64,000 bases of DNA, taken from the NCBI GenBank assembly GCA_038373885.1, contig JAWZYV010000783.1, forward strand, positions 248,001 to 312,000, written 5' to 3'. Below, one piece after another: positions 1 to 10,645 of this stretch. The number at the start of each line of letters is the position of its first letter. Positions within the stretch are counted from its first letter, which is position 1. This DNA comes from Cheiracanthium punctorium. Lineage: Eukaryota > Arthropoda > Arachnida > Araneae > Cheiracanthiidae. The position numbers and the translations under genes were made by a program. Below the pieces are notes generated by a model. It did no database searches. It had not been told where the DNA came from and was given only the letters and a program-made list of their open reading frames with translations.

Positions 1-607
1 CATTAAGTAAAAACTATTATTTATAGAAAACATTCTAATAAGATCTATTTTGACTAAGAAATTTTTCTATGGGATTAATATATTCTGATTTGTAATTTCT
101 AAATCTAATTTCGTGTTTATTATTTTATATCCCAATAAAAATGTTCATTCTTAATGACCATGCCTTAAAAAAATAAGCGAATAATTTTTACTAATATTTA
201 TTAAAACGTATTGCAAAGGAGATTATTGAGCCGGACTGAAGACTGAAGAATGAAGTAAAATGACTAGGTTTGGGATGGGGCCCGCAAAAATAATATTGTT
301 CATGCGGAGGTACGCGGTAATTTTAAGAACCCTTGGCTTTGATCATTTAGAAAAGTGATCTTGGATGTGTAGATATTTAATTTACGGTTTTACGTTTCTT
401 CTTGAATTTTGATTTATTCTTAGTAAAATGTGAACTGGAGCAAATTTCACCAGGAAAAACAAGATTTTCCAGAGATCCTGTACTTTCAGATATATTTAAA
501 CGATTAAACATACACCTTTATATTTTAATATTAAGTTATTTCAACAAGTTCTGCACATGGTCAAGTAATTGTACATGGAACTCTTAATAATAATGTAAAT
601 TACTCAC

Positions 608-698
608 TGATTGGTGTTAAGAGCTTCTGTAAGCCACGCCCCTGCCAATCCGTACCCATCGACGCCTTGGTAGAGTCGGCTCACAAACATTGGATGAC
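608..698 (-). CDS. Decarboxylase coding exon 3
   Basis: 91-nt exon after acceptor ATATATAG (700-699) with donor GTGAGT (607-602). Its first two bases complete the codon split with exon 2, giving KTCHPMFVSRLYQGVDGYGL and continuing AGAWLTEALNTN, then two bases of Gln. The family typically reads KTGHPxFFNQL(F/Y)xGVDxYGLAGxWLTEALNTNQ, so the identity is clear. Cys replaces the usual Gly before HP. The next exon would begin with YTYEVAPVF or similar; I found nothing like it in 1-600, so it lies outside the window. Confidence 0.95.
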
Positions 699-3600
699 CT
701 ATATATGCAATAAATTGTCAAAAATCATACGAAGCTCTGAAATGATTAAAAAGTGTAATACCCTTCCCAGTCTTTCTGCCTATGACGAGCTCAAGCACAA
801 CTGCTCTTCACTCAATTTTAAGACCAATTAAAAAACATTGAAGTGTTTTAAAAATTTAATTTGAAAATATTGGAATTGTTCACAATCAAAAGAAAATCTG
901 TAAGTTAAAAAAATTGTTTTTAACCTTTTACCTTGTTTTTTTTTTTATGAAATCAACTCTCTACAGTTGTTACAAACAGGTGTCATGAAAAATAATCATT
1001 TTTGATTCAGTTTTTTAGAATTCTTTTTAAATTTTCAGTTTCATTTGTCTGATTTTGTAATTATCTTTCTTATTTTAGGGTTTGATATTTAGTTTGAAGT
1101 TTTAAACGTCTCTCTCTATATTTTTATGCTTATCGAATCTTTTTAGAAATCTTAATTTAAAGCTTTACATTTTTACTAATATGAAAATTTGTCCTTAAGT
1201 TAGAATATACGTATATACACTAACACGCTGTTATTTATTCATTAAATTTAGTCCTAACAGTCACCTCCCAAGACTGGTCATATTGTACACCTTTTCAAAA
1301 AAGTATTCAAGCAAGTCCAGTGATCCACGCAAGTTTCATACATAAAATGTTGTTCTTTAAAAAAAGTTCATTATGTAGTATATAACTTATCCCATTTCTT
1401 TTCAGCTGTTTGTTATTTGAAAAATTAATACAGGAAATGCCGCTCACAATCGAATACTTTTTTGAGAGAGTGCATGACTCTATACTTCCAGAAAAAAACT
1501 CGTGCCCTCTGACAAGAGTGGCTGAAAGAAATCAGCGAGATACTCGCTCTTCGGAGGTTTTGCTGCAATACCTCAAAAATAAATGTCAATATAAATATCT
1601 CTATGCAGATTCCATTGGCACAGTAAGTAATAGATGAAACATAAAAAAACACACACACACATACGGGAAATTCTACTTTTAATTCACGACTAATTTTTAT
1701 TTCGTAAAGAAGTATATCTCAAAACACATTTTAAGAAATCAAACGAAAATTCGAAACATAATATTGTTTGAAATATCCCACCCAGTGTTCGCTGAGGCAT
1801 TAATATTGATTAATGCTAAGATATCAACTTTATTCCATATCCGTTATTGAAAGGAACTATTCCAAAAACACCTAAGCACTTCTAACAAGCGCAAGTTCTG
1901 TGAAAGTCAAACATTAGAATTCGTCACTAAAGGAGTTATTTTAATGCAGACATAAATATGTCGCTCTCAAGTTCTTCATCCAAAAGAGATTAAGCAGCCC
2001 GAAAATAATTTCCGTTTTCTATTTCGCCCATTTGACAAATGAATTAAATTAGGGAAGCAAGAGAATTGCAGGGAATATAATCCATCAAAAAAGTGCGTCT
2101 ACTATTCCATCTCCAATTTAGAGTAAAGCTGAGTAAATTTCCGCTAGATAAGTCTTCCTTTAATTGCAGTGTTGGTGCAGGAACCTCGCAGCATGTAAAA
2201 TGAATATATATTTACTTTACAACAAAAATATACAAGCTAAGAAAAAAGGTTTGACTGCATTTACTTTTTCAGTTCCGTTAATAAACATTTTCCAAACTAT
2301 TATGGATTGTGTTTATGAATTAAATCATGAAACTAATCTTGTCTTCCCGTTGGACTTATCCGTTAAAATATGGAATGAAACATTAATTAAGGTGTATAAG
2401 AAACAGTTATTATGATGCATAGTGAATTGCTACTACTTTTCAGCTAACTGCAATGTCAGGGCTATTTCAGTATTGTTTAGGGGTATCAGCGATAATTTCT
2501 GTTTGGTATAAAAATGAATAAATTTGTAATAAAAGTTTATTAAGTGTATGAGAGTTCCTTCGTCTTCAATATTTTTAGAATGTTATTGACAGATTGTTAG
2601 TAAAATCTTTTGCTATGTGATGCAAGTATGGAAACAATATCATTTAGTCTCAGAAAATAAAAATATGTACAAAAGTATGCTGAATTTCTAAGTTTGAAAG
2701 TACGATCAGGAGAAATTTAAAAAGCAAAACTTAAAGAAGAAAAGCTAAGACATGGTTGGTTGAATTGTATTGTTTCTTCGGTTAACTACCACCTGGTAAC
2801 CACATGCGCGTTGACTCAGCGTTCTTCTGACCATAATTTGAAAAGTCCAAGGTCTTAGATATACAAGTACAGAGTGTATAGCTTTAGCAGACAAGAGAGA
2901 AGGTGGAATATTCAGGGTCTCAACTAGGGGGACAACAGAGCACGTACCCCATGCGCTGTGCTGAGGGGTAATATAATTGGAAAGAAGGGGGCATGGAAAT
3001 TAAGGTTTGTCCCGGAAGCCGCGATCTTTAGTTGCGCACTGCGGAAGTTACTTGCAACTTAACATACTGATAGGAAGTTTGTTTGTAAAATAGAACATAA
3101 TATAGATTTTTTTGCACGAAGGCTTTGAATCGGATTTTTAAAGAATTGTTGTCTAACAGATTTTACAAACCTAAATGTACTTACACGTCTTAACACTGTA
3201 TTTTAAAACATCTCTGCACAGCTTTACCATTTCTTCGTGAGTTGCAGGTTCATCTTCAATTCTCAAATCAAAAATTTCCTATGAATATATAATATAAGTG
3301 AATGCAATGAAAAACATTTCTTTTGTTTTTTAACGTTTAGCTTACCATCTGTTGCTTTAATATCATATTTAATACAGTTTAGGTATTTTCATTTTTAGCA
3401 GTTTAAAAAGACAATATTGTCTCATGTTTATCACATTTACGCACAAAAGTACTCATAAACACAAGTAGAAATTTCGTATTTGGTTTTATGAACGACTTCT
3501 TCAAAAATGAGCAGTTCAAAAGTTTGAATACTCTGTTTTCGTTACACAAATTTACTGTTTATAAACATGTTTACAAAATGAATGAGATTGAAAAAAAAAA

Positions 3601-6600
3601 TTGAAAATATTTCTCTGTGTTATTCACATTTTTAGAAAAAGGTTTATTTTCTTCATACCACAAAAATCTCAGGAATTTATTTATCACTTCTAGCATCAAT
3701 ATAACTTTGAGAATGTGCTGAAAAAAGTTGGGCGCTAATGGGTTAATATATACTACATGGACCAATACAGAAAATTTGACTTGCGATCAAAAAATTTTCT
3801 GAGAGGTTGTACAAGTTCATTTTTCAGTCATTTCTTTACAGAATAATCTTCCTTCACCATAACGCATCCACAATTCTCTGCCTACTGAAGAACTCACGAG
3901 ATTCTTGCTTTAAGTTTTGGTAACAATGGTTGCTAAGTTTAGACTGTTTAAGATAATATTTTCTCCTTCGAAAAATTATAGACCATAACATTTGTTAACA
4001 AAAAACACTGAAAATAACTAGTGTTTAAAACATAAAATAATTAAAAACTTTGTAAAATAACACCACTTTTAGGTTGTGATTGATTTATATCGCCACCGAT
4101 GAAGATTGAAATTGTTTTCGATCGAAACAGCTGTTTGGCCTGGCAGGTAACTTTTATGGTGTTATTTTCCAAAGTTTTTCTTCTCTGCATACTAATCGCT
4201 GCAGGTCTTTCATTTGCATAAATATCATTGTACCTACTTCCTTAAAGTTGCTTTCTTTTCTTGTTTTTCTTCCCTTAAATGGTGAGAAATATTTGCAACC
4301 TCTAAATGGATTGTTGATATCTTACCAGGGAGCGTAAGGCCGAGCCGAGAGCTAGCAGCCAGAAGCTCCGTAACCCCAAGTCGGGGCCCAGAACAACAAC
4401 AACTACAACAATTCACAAAGTTTTTAATTGTTTTATAACATTTATTTCTCACTTTAGACGTACTTCTTCGCGATTTTTTACTTATGGCCGTATTCACCAA
4501 GAACTTGACACCCGTGTTAACCCCTTCAGACGTTAAATAGACATCAAATATACATCCATTCGACATCTGACTCTCGTTTTGGTGGGTTAACACGGGTGTC
4601 AAGTACTTGGTGAATACGGCCGTTTGTTTCAGAAGATTAACACAAACATCCTAATTGAAACTCATTCCAAATATTTCAATTCATACGTCTTTGGAATTCA
4701 CATTTAATGCTGTCTTTCTTTGAGAAATTATGAAATGGTAAATGATATAATATTTTAACAGACCGTATAGTTAGCTCGTAACGAAAGACAGGGTGGTTTA
4801 ATTATACTTATATAAATTCTGAATTTAATTTGTTTCAGCATTAAGTTTATTATTTAATTATTTAACAATTTATTTCTATTATTACATATCATTTGGGATA
4901 TTGATAGATAATTATTTCTTCCAACAACAAAATCATTATTTTATTTAAAAGTATTTTTACTATTAGATACCATTTTGGATACTGTTTTAATAAGTATATG
5001 AAATGTATTCATGATTTTAATCAGATGTAAACATTAAAGCATTGTTGTGCTTAACATTTAAATGGAAGATTCAAAAAGCGAATAATTTTTAACTTAACAT
5101 TTTAAGAAATTTAATAATTAATAGATGCTGATAAATTGCCCTATACATAGATTGGTACTATTATAATAAGTTACTATAAATTAAAGTACATTTACAGAGT
5201 TCATTTCTATTCCGCTACGGTACCCAACGGCTATCACCCCTTTCGACCGAGAAAACTTAACGAGGAATGCCGGGGCGCACAACCGGGCAGCCGGGCAGCA
5301 GAAATTCTTTCAATGATTTTCAAAAGCCGTGCGCGAAAACGACCGGCTGAATGTTTCATTTCTCCGGCTTGGATCGTAAGATTGGCGCCTGGAAGAGACC
5401 GCAGTGCAAGACATTTCCCTTACAATGAAATGGTTAAAAAAAAATACCAATTTAGATTTTTGAGCTATATTTATACTTAAAAAAAAAGAACCAACATTTT
5501 CAAGTTTAAATAGCTGCAAAATTCTAAATTATCCAATTCACTTCACCGTATTGATGCATGCATGTTAAATTAAGTTTTATTTAATATATATTATCTAGAC
5601 TTTTTCTAGTTGCCATTATTTTTTTAAATAGTGATTTATCACAAGATTTAAGCTAATATTGCTAAGTTTGCTATTAAGAAATTAACTGTTTTCTTCATGT
5701 TGCATAAGTTTTCTGTCGTACATTCGAATTATTATAATCGTTGGAAAAGATGATTTTATATATGATTATTTAACAGTTGGATCTTAATAATAAAAGTGGT
5801 TTTCTTTTACATTTTCATTTCTATTTTGTTAAGTTTATTTTTTCAACAACAATTACTGTAAAAATGTAACCTTATCTGCTAATATTCATTGAATTATTTT
5901 TACATAAGTATTTCAACTAACAATCAATCTTTGCTTTGTTTGCATTAAGTTTTTATATTGGTGTGCGATTTTCTAGCTTTTTATATTTGCATTCTTTTAA
6001 ATATGTATGTTTATTAGCATATTTCAGTATCAGTTTTAATGTACCCAAGTAAGAAAAATATAAAATAAAAGTCAAACACATACTGTTCAAATATAAATAG
6101 CTTTTCTTTCTTCTTTTTAACACGAAATGAAAAGTATAAGAATTCGAAAAAAGGAAAATGAAAAAAAAAAAAAAAAAAAACACTAGCTAAAGGAATAATG
6201 CTTGAAATATTGTACCGAGAAATATGAAAAAGAAAAGTTAAGCACTGCATAAAAATTAAACTCATATGCAATCAGTAAAAATTTACTTTCGAGGAAAATG
6301 ATTGTTAAATTTACGGTGAAATTTTTGGAGCATATTATAGTACAGATAAATTTATGGAATAATTTTGAAATTTATTCATAAGTATCTTTGGCTGGTACAG
6401 CAAAAACCGATCTTCAAAATAACTTTAGAAGCATTTAATAACTTTGATTGAACATTTAACAATTTGAAAAATAAAAGAAATTAGATATTAATTTAATTTC
6501 AACGTCATTAGGTTGTAAACACTTTGCAGATGCGCTCAAATTGAATCGTTTGATGAAATATTTCACTTTAAGCACACTAAATCTACAATGAAATAGAAGA

Positions 6601-8998
6601 TTTTTTTATTAATAACTTTATTTTTAAAGTTATTCTTTACATATGTATTTGAATTTATTTCCACAACTTCGAGATTTCGTTTTTCTTCTTATTTGTGCAA
6701 TTTCCCTGAGCAAAACCTTATTTTCAATTCTAGTGAAACAGTGCTAACTAGAATGAGTATTTGTCTCCTAAAATATTGATTACTATTTAAAAGTATAATG
6801 GAAATAATTGAATCTCTGAAAACTTTTTAAAATTTTAGATGGCGAGCAAAACAATTTTCCTTGCGATTATTTATGAATTTTTAAATATGAAACTTTTAAA
6901 TGTTTGTTACAGAAGAGATAAATTTTTGATATGCAAACTAATAAACTTTCATCTATTGGTAATGATAATGCAATATCGACAAAATAGTGTTAATTTCTTC
7001 TGAATAAGAATACCTTGTTTAAGAAAGACTAAAATTTACTCATTTACTGCCTAGAATATATTTAGCTTTGCTTGGAAATTTCTCTATTGTGGGAACAACA
7101 AAAAACAGATACAATTGAAGTAGCTTTTGAAAATGCCAGTTAACTATTCCTGAACTTTCAAGTTTTAAACACTTTGCCTATGGAATTAGTATTTCATTGA
7201 TTTTAGTTTTATAACGAGATTATTTAATGTTTTGAAATCATCAAATATATTTGTTGTAGGTGACAAGGGTAGTAGGTGCCAGTTTATATATTTCAAATTT
7301 TAATTTTTATATTCTAAACTAACTAACAGTTCACTATGTCAGGTATATAAAACACTTTTTCTTGAAACAGCTTCCATGAATATTGGCATAACAGCCATCA
7401 CGGGTCAAGCCCTATGCTGCCTATCCACGCCTTCGCGACCATGGGCTGTGGGGTGCGGCAGCAAATGTATCGGCCAGATGGTCAGGTGGACGCGAAGCCC
7501 TCAGTGTTTAATCCCCAAGTAATTTTGGTTCTCATTTTATCGACCCACTCCAGGGATAAAAGGTTGAGTCAACTTTGTCCTCTCCTTGGGCCTTGGAATT
7601 GAGCCCCAGACCTTAGGCACGGAAGCACAGTGTGCTTAATCATTACTCTGCCGGGATTCAATTGCAAAACAAACGTGAATTTTGTCACAATTTATATCTG
7701 GGGAACGTTGCGAGGACGGGGCTTCTTAGAAAGCTATTATTTTGTCAATTGTTCGGAATGTATCGAAATCATCATTATACGGTACTTACGTGTATAGTTT
7801 ATTTTTCTTACTCTTGAGGAGACCAGGATTTGTTCTGAGTGTCTACATTGTTAATAAAGGCAATTTTTTTTCAAGCTGTTGTTTTGTTAAATTTATATCC
7901 TTTTATAAACCTACAGAAAGGAGCCTACAAGTCATGCAGGAGAGCTACCTAATGCCTTTTTAATGATGTTTAAGGTTTCTTCCAACAATTTAGTTCATTA
8001 TTCCACAGACCCGTATGTACATGGTGATTGTAAGTGGCAGATAGGAAATCGAGACCGTGTAACGTCCTGTTAATTTTGTTAATTTTCCAATTATGTAATA
8101 AATCTTTTAAACATACCCTCTTTTGTGTTAATCATGTGACAATTGTTGAACTTACACGATTTCAATGACAGAATGTTTGGTGCCTATGTCACAAAAACGC
8201 AACGGATGGAATTGTTGAATCCACACAAGCAGCCGAAACACAACATTCCGAAAAATAAGTTTAAAAAGTAATTGCAAACACATTAGTTAACGTCTGGCAT
8301 GGTTAACTAATGCATGCATATATTTTAATACCCTTCTTTGGAATGTTGTGACTTGGCTGCTGATGTGGATGCAATATTTTCATCCATTCTGAACCGATTG
8401 TGTTTTTGAGACATAAGCACCAAGCATCCTGCCATCGAAAAGAATGCGAGTTTCAGAATTTTAACCCGATCAGCACGAATAAGAGTGCGTTTGATAGTTA
8501 AAAAAGTACCTTTTTAATGCTATAACGGTTCAATAGCTGGCCCTACGTCTTCTATGTTTAATTTAAAAGTTTAGTTACTTATGCAACACACTGTTTAGAA
8601 ATTGTAAGATAGATTACCCACCGCGTTGGGAAACTATTAATATTTATTAAAATTTCTTCTGAGCATTACGTTTATTACTTTCCAGTTTGAAAATATCATA
8701 AATAATATTTATTGAAGAGCTGTCCGTCACGATACTTTCAAATGTTGCATAGGTGTTATGACATTTTGAATAGAGCAAAGAACTAGATGCCAATACACAG
8801 TAATCTCCGATGATTAGCATAATATAACTGCATGAAATTAAATACTTAATAATAATACAATTTTAAAGTTACCTCTAACTCCTTTGGATGTTTGAATTCT
8901 GTGACTTTATGCTTTGTCATCACAATTTTCGGATCCTCTATAATATCAGAGTCGAGGATCATCCGCGTCACCTCGCGGAGCAGTGGTAGACCCTCCAT
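608..8998 (-). CDS. GAD/CSAD/GADL1/black-family PLP decarboxylase, N-terminal part (spliced, runs off left edge)
   Basis: Group II PLP-dependent amino-acid decarboxylase. Family members make GABA, hypotaurine/taurine or, in arthropods, beta-alanine from aspartate. Three minus-strand exons join as 8998-8873, 3278-3185 and 698-608, encoding residues 1-42, 43-73 and 74-103 (plus two bases of 104). Visible family motifs are LLREVTRMIL near the start, KVTEFKHPKELE (30-42), CRDVLKYSVKT (63-73) and GLAGAWLTEALNTNQ (90-104). All junctions have AG/GT sites and compatible phases (0, then 1). KYSVKT and the spacing fit the CSAD/GADL1/black branch better than GAD proper, which usually has KYGVRT. Known members are about 500 residues, so only about one fifth is here; the PLP-binding lysine and active site are outside the window. 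The substrate cannot be decided from this part. Confidence 0.9.
1406..1622 (+). CDS. Unrecognised plus-strand gene nested in decarboxylase intron, penultimate exon
   Basis: Exon candidate after TTTCTTTTCAG (ending 1405) and before a consensus GTAAGT donor (1623). One frame is open throughout: after one leading base it reads CLLFEKLIQEMPLTIEYFF, continues for 72 codons and ends ...YKYLYADSIGT in phase 0. I do not recognise the family. The composition is codon-like and mixed, with a charged stretch around TRVAERNQRDTRSSE. If this were the first coding exon, the in-frame ATG at 1437 would start the protein (MPLTIEYFFERVHD); otherwise upstream exons lie to the left. It sits entirely inside the intron 3184-699 of the opposite-strand decarboxylase gene. 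Confidence 0.55.
2170..2415 (+). CDS. Unrecognised nested plus-strand gene, terminal coding exon
   Basis: Begins after TTTAATTGCAG (ending 2169) in phase 0, matching the phase-0 end of the exon at 1406-1622. It encodes 81 codons starting CWCRNLAACKMNIYLLYN and ending ...WNETLIKVYKKQLL, then TGA at 2413-2415. Two AATAAA signals follow about 100 bp later. The joined product from 1407 would be about 153 residues, hydrophobic-rich (FTFSVPLINIFQTIMDCVY) with a basic end. No known domain or motif is apparent. The matching phases, donor, acceptor and polyA signals together make a real gene more likely than chance. Confidence 0.55.
   Translation, partial: CWCRNLAACKMNIYLLYNKNIQAKKKGLTAFTFSVPLINIFQTIMDCVYELNHETNLVFPLDLSVKIWNETLIKVYKKQLL
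2517..2533 (+). terminator. Polyadenylation signals of the nested plus-strand gene
   Basis: Two AATAAA hexamers, at 2517-2522 and 2528-2533, about 100 bp past the TGA at 2413-2415. A cleavage site shortly after, near 2550, would leave the transcript end about 630 bp from decarboxylase coding exon 2 on the other strand. Confidence 0.5.
2760..3070. other. GC-richer intronic block, no assignment
   Basis: A stretch with more G and C than its surroundings between the nested gene's polyA signals and decarboxylase coding exon 2. It includes purine-rich runs such as AACTAGGGGGACAACAGAG. No open frame with splice sites was found on either strand, so it is probably an old repeat. Confidence 0.3.
3185..3278 (-). 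CDS. Decarboxylase coding exon 2
   Basis: 94-nt exon starting in phase 0 after an ATTCATAG acceptor and ending one base into a codon before a consensus GTAAGT donor (3184-3179). It encodes EIFDLRIEDEPATHEEMVKL and then CRDVLKYSVKT, matching the CSAD/GADL1 block in which LxLRxxGEP is followed by LxxLCRDVIKYSVKTGHP. The last base (T) completes a Cys codon with exon 3. Confidence 0.93.
3600..3742 (-). mobile_element. One end of a piggyBac-type MITE (TTAA-flanked)
   Basis: The right end reads GGGCGCTAATGGG followed by TTAA (3743-3746). On the minus strand the first ~140 bp match the complete copy at 31513-31800; both can be read as the similar frames INPLAPNFFQH and INPLEPNFIQH. Similarity fades near 3600 and no partner terminus is found, so the copy is truncated or only half conserved. 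Confidence 0.6.
4320..4420. repeat. GC-rich block ending in short (AAC)n
   Basis: A GC-rich segment with the repeated words GGCCGAGCCGAGAGCTAGC and GTCGGGGCCCAG, followed by AACAACAACAACTACAAC. It is unlike the flanking AT-rich intron and is probably a dispersed repeat fragment. A 122-residue open frame across it and the neighbouring MITE has no gene-like support. Confidence 0.35.
4486..4621. mobile_element. 136-bp MITE with ~36-bp terminal inverted repeats
   Basis: The left terminus starts GGCCGTATTCACCAAGAACT and runs on as TGACACCCGTGTTAACCC. The right terminus is its inverted repeat, differing at about one base (AAGAACTTG versus AAGTACTTG). The interior is only about 60 bp. GGCCGTATTCA-type termini are common in arthropod MITEs; I cannot assign a superfamily or a clear target duplication. 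Confidence 0.8.
5215..5410. repeat. GC-rich island, likely dispersed repeat
   Basis: A CpG-containing block in the decarboxylase intron, including GCCGGGGCGCACAACCGGGC, a short direct repeat GGGCAGCCGGGCAGC and GGATCGTAAGATTGGCGCC. A minus-strand frame (5310-5519) ends here but has no splice support or recognisable domain. It could be a transposon remnant or an intronic regulatory element. Confidence 0.3.
7385..7657 (-). mobile_element. tRNA-derived SINE
   Basis: On the minus strand a tRNA-like head begins CCGGCAGAGTAATGATTAAG (A-box-like, about 7634-7648). A B-box-like GGCTCAATTCC lies at 7605-7595. An unrelated body of about 200 bp extends to about 7385. The head resembles pol III promoters but cannot fold as an intact tRNA, so this is a SINE copy rather than a tRNA gene. 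Confidence 0.65.
8159..8445. mobile_element. Fold-back element with ~90-bp inverted arms
   Basis: The left arm contains TTTGGTGCCTATGTCACAAA and, further in, CAGCCGAAACACAACATTCC. The right arm carries the diverged inverse, read backwards as CTTGGTGCTTATGTCTCAAA and CAGCCAAGTCACAACATTCC. The arms are separated by about 80 bp. The divergence indicates an old non-autonomous DNA element. Confidence 0.65.
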
Positions 8999-9006
8999 GT
9001 TGTTGT
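8873..9006 (-). CDS. Decarboxylase coding exon 1 with probable start codon at 8998
   Basis: 134-nt exon with a pyrimidine-poor TTTTACAG acceptor ending at 9007 and a GTAACT donor starting at 8872. The ATG at 8998-8996 has a strong context (AACAACATGG) and opens MEGLPLLREVTRMILDSD. If this exon is joined to the candidate 5'UTR exon at 25343, the frame upstream of the ATG meets a TGA with no earlier in-frame ATG, which supports this start. The exon ends in phase 0 after ...KHPKELE. Confidence 0.88.
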
Positions 9007-9534
9007 CTGTAAAATATGAAGCAAAACACTAGGTTACTCTTTAACTCAAGCATTCTCGAAATTTATTCTGGTGAGAGTCGTCAACATACCTATTTAAAAT
9101 TTAGTATAATTTCATTAAAAAGCATTTTAAAGATCTGGGCTTTCTTAGTATCGTGTACTTTAAAAAACTTTTTATTAGTCCGTTGGTGAGAAAAGGGCTA
9201 TTAAAGGCAGATTTATACATTTAAAATAAGGAGTAGGGTAGGCCCTGACCACATATTTTAAAAAAATCTACCGTAGAGTGTATATTTAACTAGGAAGTTA
9301 ATTGATGGGGTTGAACATCTTGATACATTTTTTCATTTGTAGATATAGGGGGAGACGGGAATTTGATCCTCTTGAATCCCTATAGTCCTTGGTCTATGCT
9401 AGAAAGTAGAGATAAAACTATTTATTAGAAAAAACGTCCTGTTCGTAACAATGAATTAACATAAAATTCGTTAAGAAAATCTTAAAAAATAATCTGCCAC
9501 AGGCAAACATGGGTATAATATAATATGTTCGTCT

Positions 9535-9634
9535 GTCTTGGAAATTTGAGAGAAATACTGTCATGGAAATTTGAGAGAAATACTGTCATAGAAATTTGAT
9601 ATAAATATTGTCATGGAAATTTGGTAGAAACACT
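9535..9634 (+). repeat. 25-bp tandem repeat, four units
   Basis: Four head-to-tail units based on GTCATGGAAATTTGAGAGAA followed by ATACT. The first two are nearly identical; units three and four are diverged. It sits about 530 bp upstream (on the minus strand) of decarboxylase coding exon 1, within intron 1. Confidence 0.85.
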
Positions 9635-10402
9635 ACTGACTAAATATTCGAGAAGAAATAATATAACACATATTTTTGTGCTTCCCCCAAATTGGAGAAC
9701 ACATGTAATCGAACCTCATGAAGATGAACAAGCTTAATATGACTTATATTATAACAGATTATATTCAGGTGTCCTTAAAAGTTTCTCGCAAACGTTTACT
9801 GTTTGTAAATTTTGGACAATACGAATTACTTTTAACTCAGATAAATATTCTTTCATCGTGAGTGTTAGCCTTAATGAGGTTGGACTATATCTTACTACCG
9901 TTATAAGCAAAAGTAAGCTGTTATGTTAAAGCTGAAAGGTCACAAAAATCTGTAAAAATGTCTATTCCGTTATATTAAGTAATTTTTGACATAAAATAGG
10001 ATCATATTTACGACAATCGAAAAATCGTTTTGCTGAAAAGTTTTGTTCATAATGGTTTGCCTTTTGGATTCTGCTTATATTCAAACATACTATTTTCTTA
10101 TTAGTACAACATGGGACCTCTGGAAAAGCTCAGAATATGAAAACATTGTTTGTTTTGCAGCAGTATGTTTAATTTATTAAAGAAATAAAAATGAACACGG
10201 AACTTCTACCAGTTTAAATTAAATATTTTAAATGGAAAATTATCGATCTGGTGATCGGTTTAATTAATCATACTTACACAACACAGGCGTCGTTTTAAGA
10301 TCCGAAAGCACTTTGCCATTTTCTTTTTCTTGCATTGAAGTATTGAATTAGATAATTTTGAGCCCGAAAACATACGCTTTTTTCTCTATATGATTCTTTG
10401 CC

Positions 10403-10645
10403 TCACCATGGCACAGTGGTTATGCTACTGAAAATGGTAGATGGCCGAAGTGTGAAGGTCCCGGGTTCGGGTCCCATCGCGCGGCTGTCGATCTAACGGT
10501 CTGGAGTTTTGGTAGGTTTTCTCCAGATGTAACATGAATACGCGTTAGAACCCCTTAGAAAGTCCTCCTACCCAGGCACCCCTCCCCTTGGCAGATCGCC
10601 CTAGTGTAGTGTTGCCATAATCACACACAACCAACCAAATGACTC
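10403..10645 (+). mobile_element. tRNA-derived SINE (better preserved copy)
   Basis: A tRNA-like head has an A-box-like TGGCACAGTGGTTATGC near 10409 and a near-perfect B box GGTTCGGGTCC at 10463-10474. The body contains GGAGTTTTGGTAGGTTTTCT and the tail reads CACACAACCAACCAAATGAC. The acceptor-stem halves do not pair, so it is a SINE, not a tRNA gene. A (TG)n/G8 stretch and a T20 tract lie just downstream. Confidence 0.75.

Larger units (their letters stand above)
3279..8872 (-). other. Intron between decarboxylase coding exons 1 and 2
   Basis: 5.6-kb AT-rich intron bounded by a GTAACT donor and a CATAG acceptor. It contains one end of a TTAA-type MITE (3600-3742), a 136-bp TIR element (4486-4621), a GC-rich block with (AAC)n (4320-4420), another GC-rich block (5215-5410), a minus-strand SINE (7385-7657) and a fold-back repeat (8159-8445). 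No coding exon is apparent. Confidence 0.8.

Noticed and set aside
402..587. 61-codon plus-strand frame KCELEQISPGKTRFSRD as an upstream exon of the nested gene
   Set aside because: A TTCTTAG acceptor is plausible, but no good donor gives a phase that joins the exon at 1406.
541..830. Long plus-strand open frame containing SVPIDALVESAHKHWMTYIC
   Set aside because: It is the antisense shadow of decarboxylase coding exon 3, which has family motifs and splice sites on the minus strand.
4234..4602. 122-codon minus-strand frame
   Set aside because: It runs across the 136-bp MITE and an (AAC)n/GC-rich block, so it is a repeat artefact.
10403..10480. tRNA gene
   Set aside because: The B box is good but the acceptor-stem halves do not pair, and the body and tail identify a SINE.
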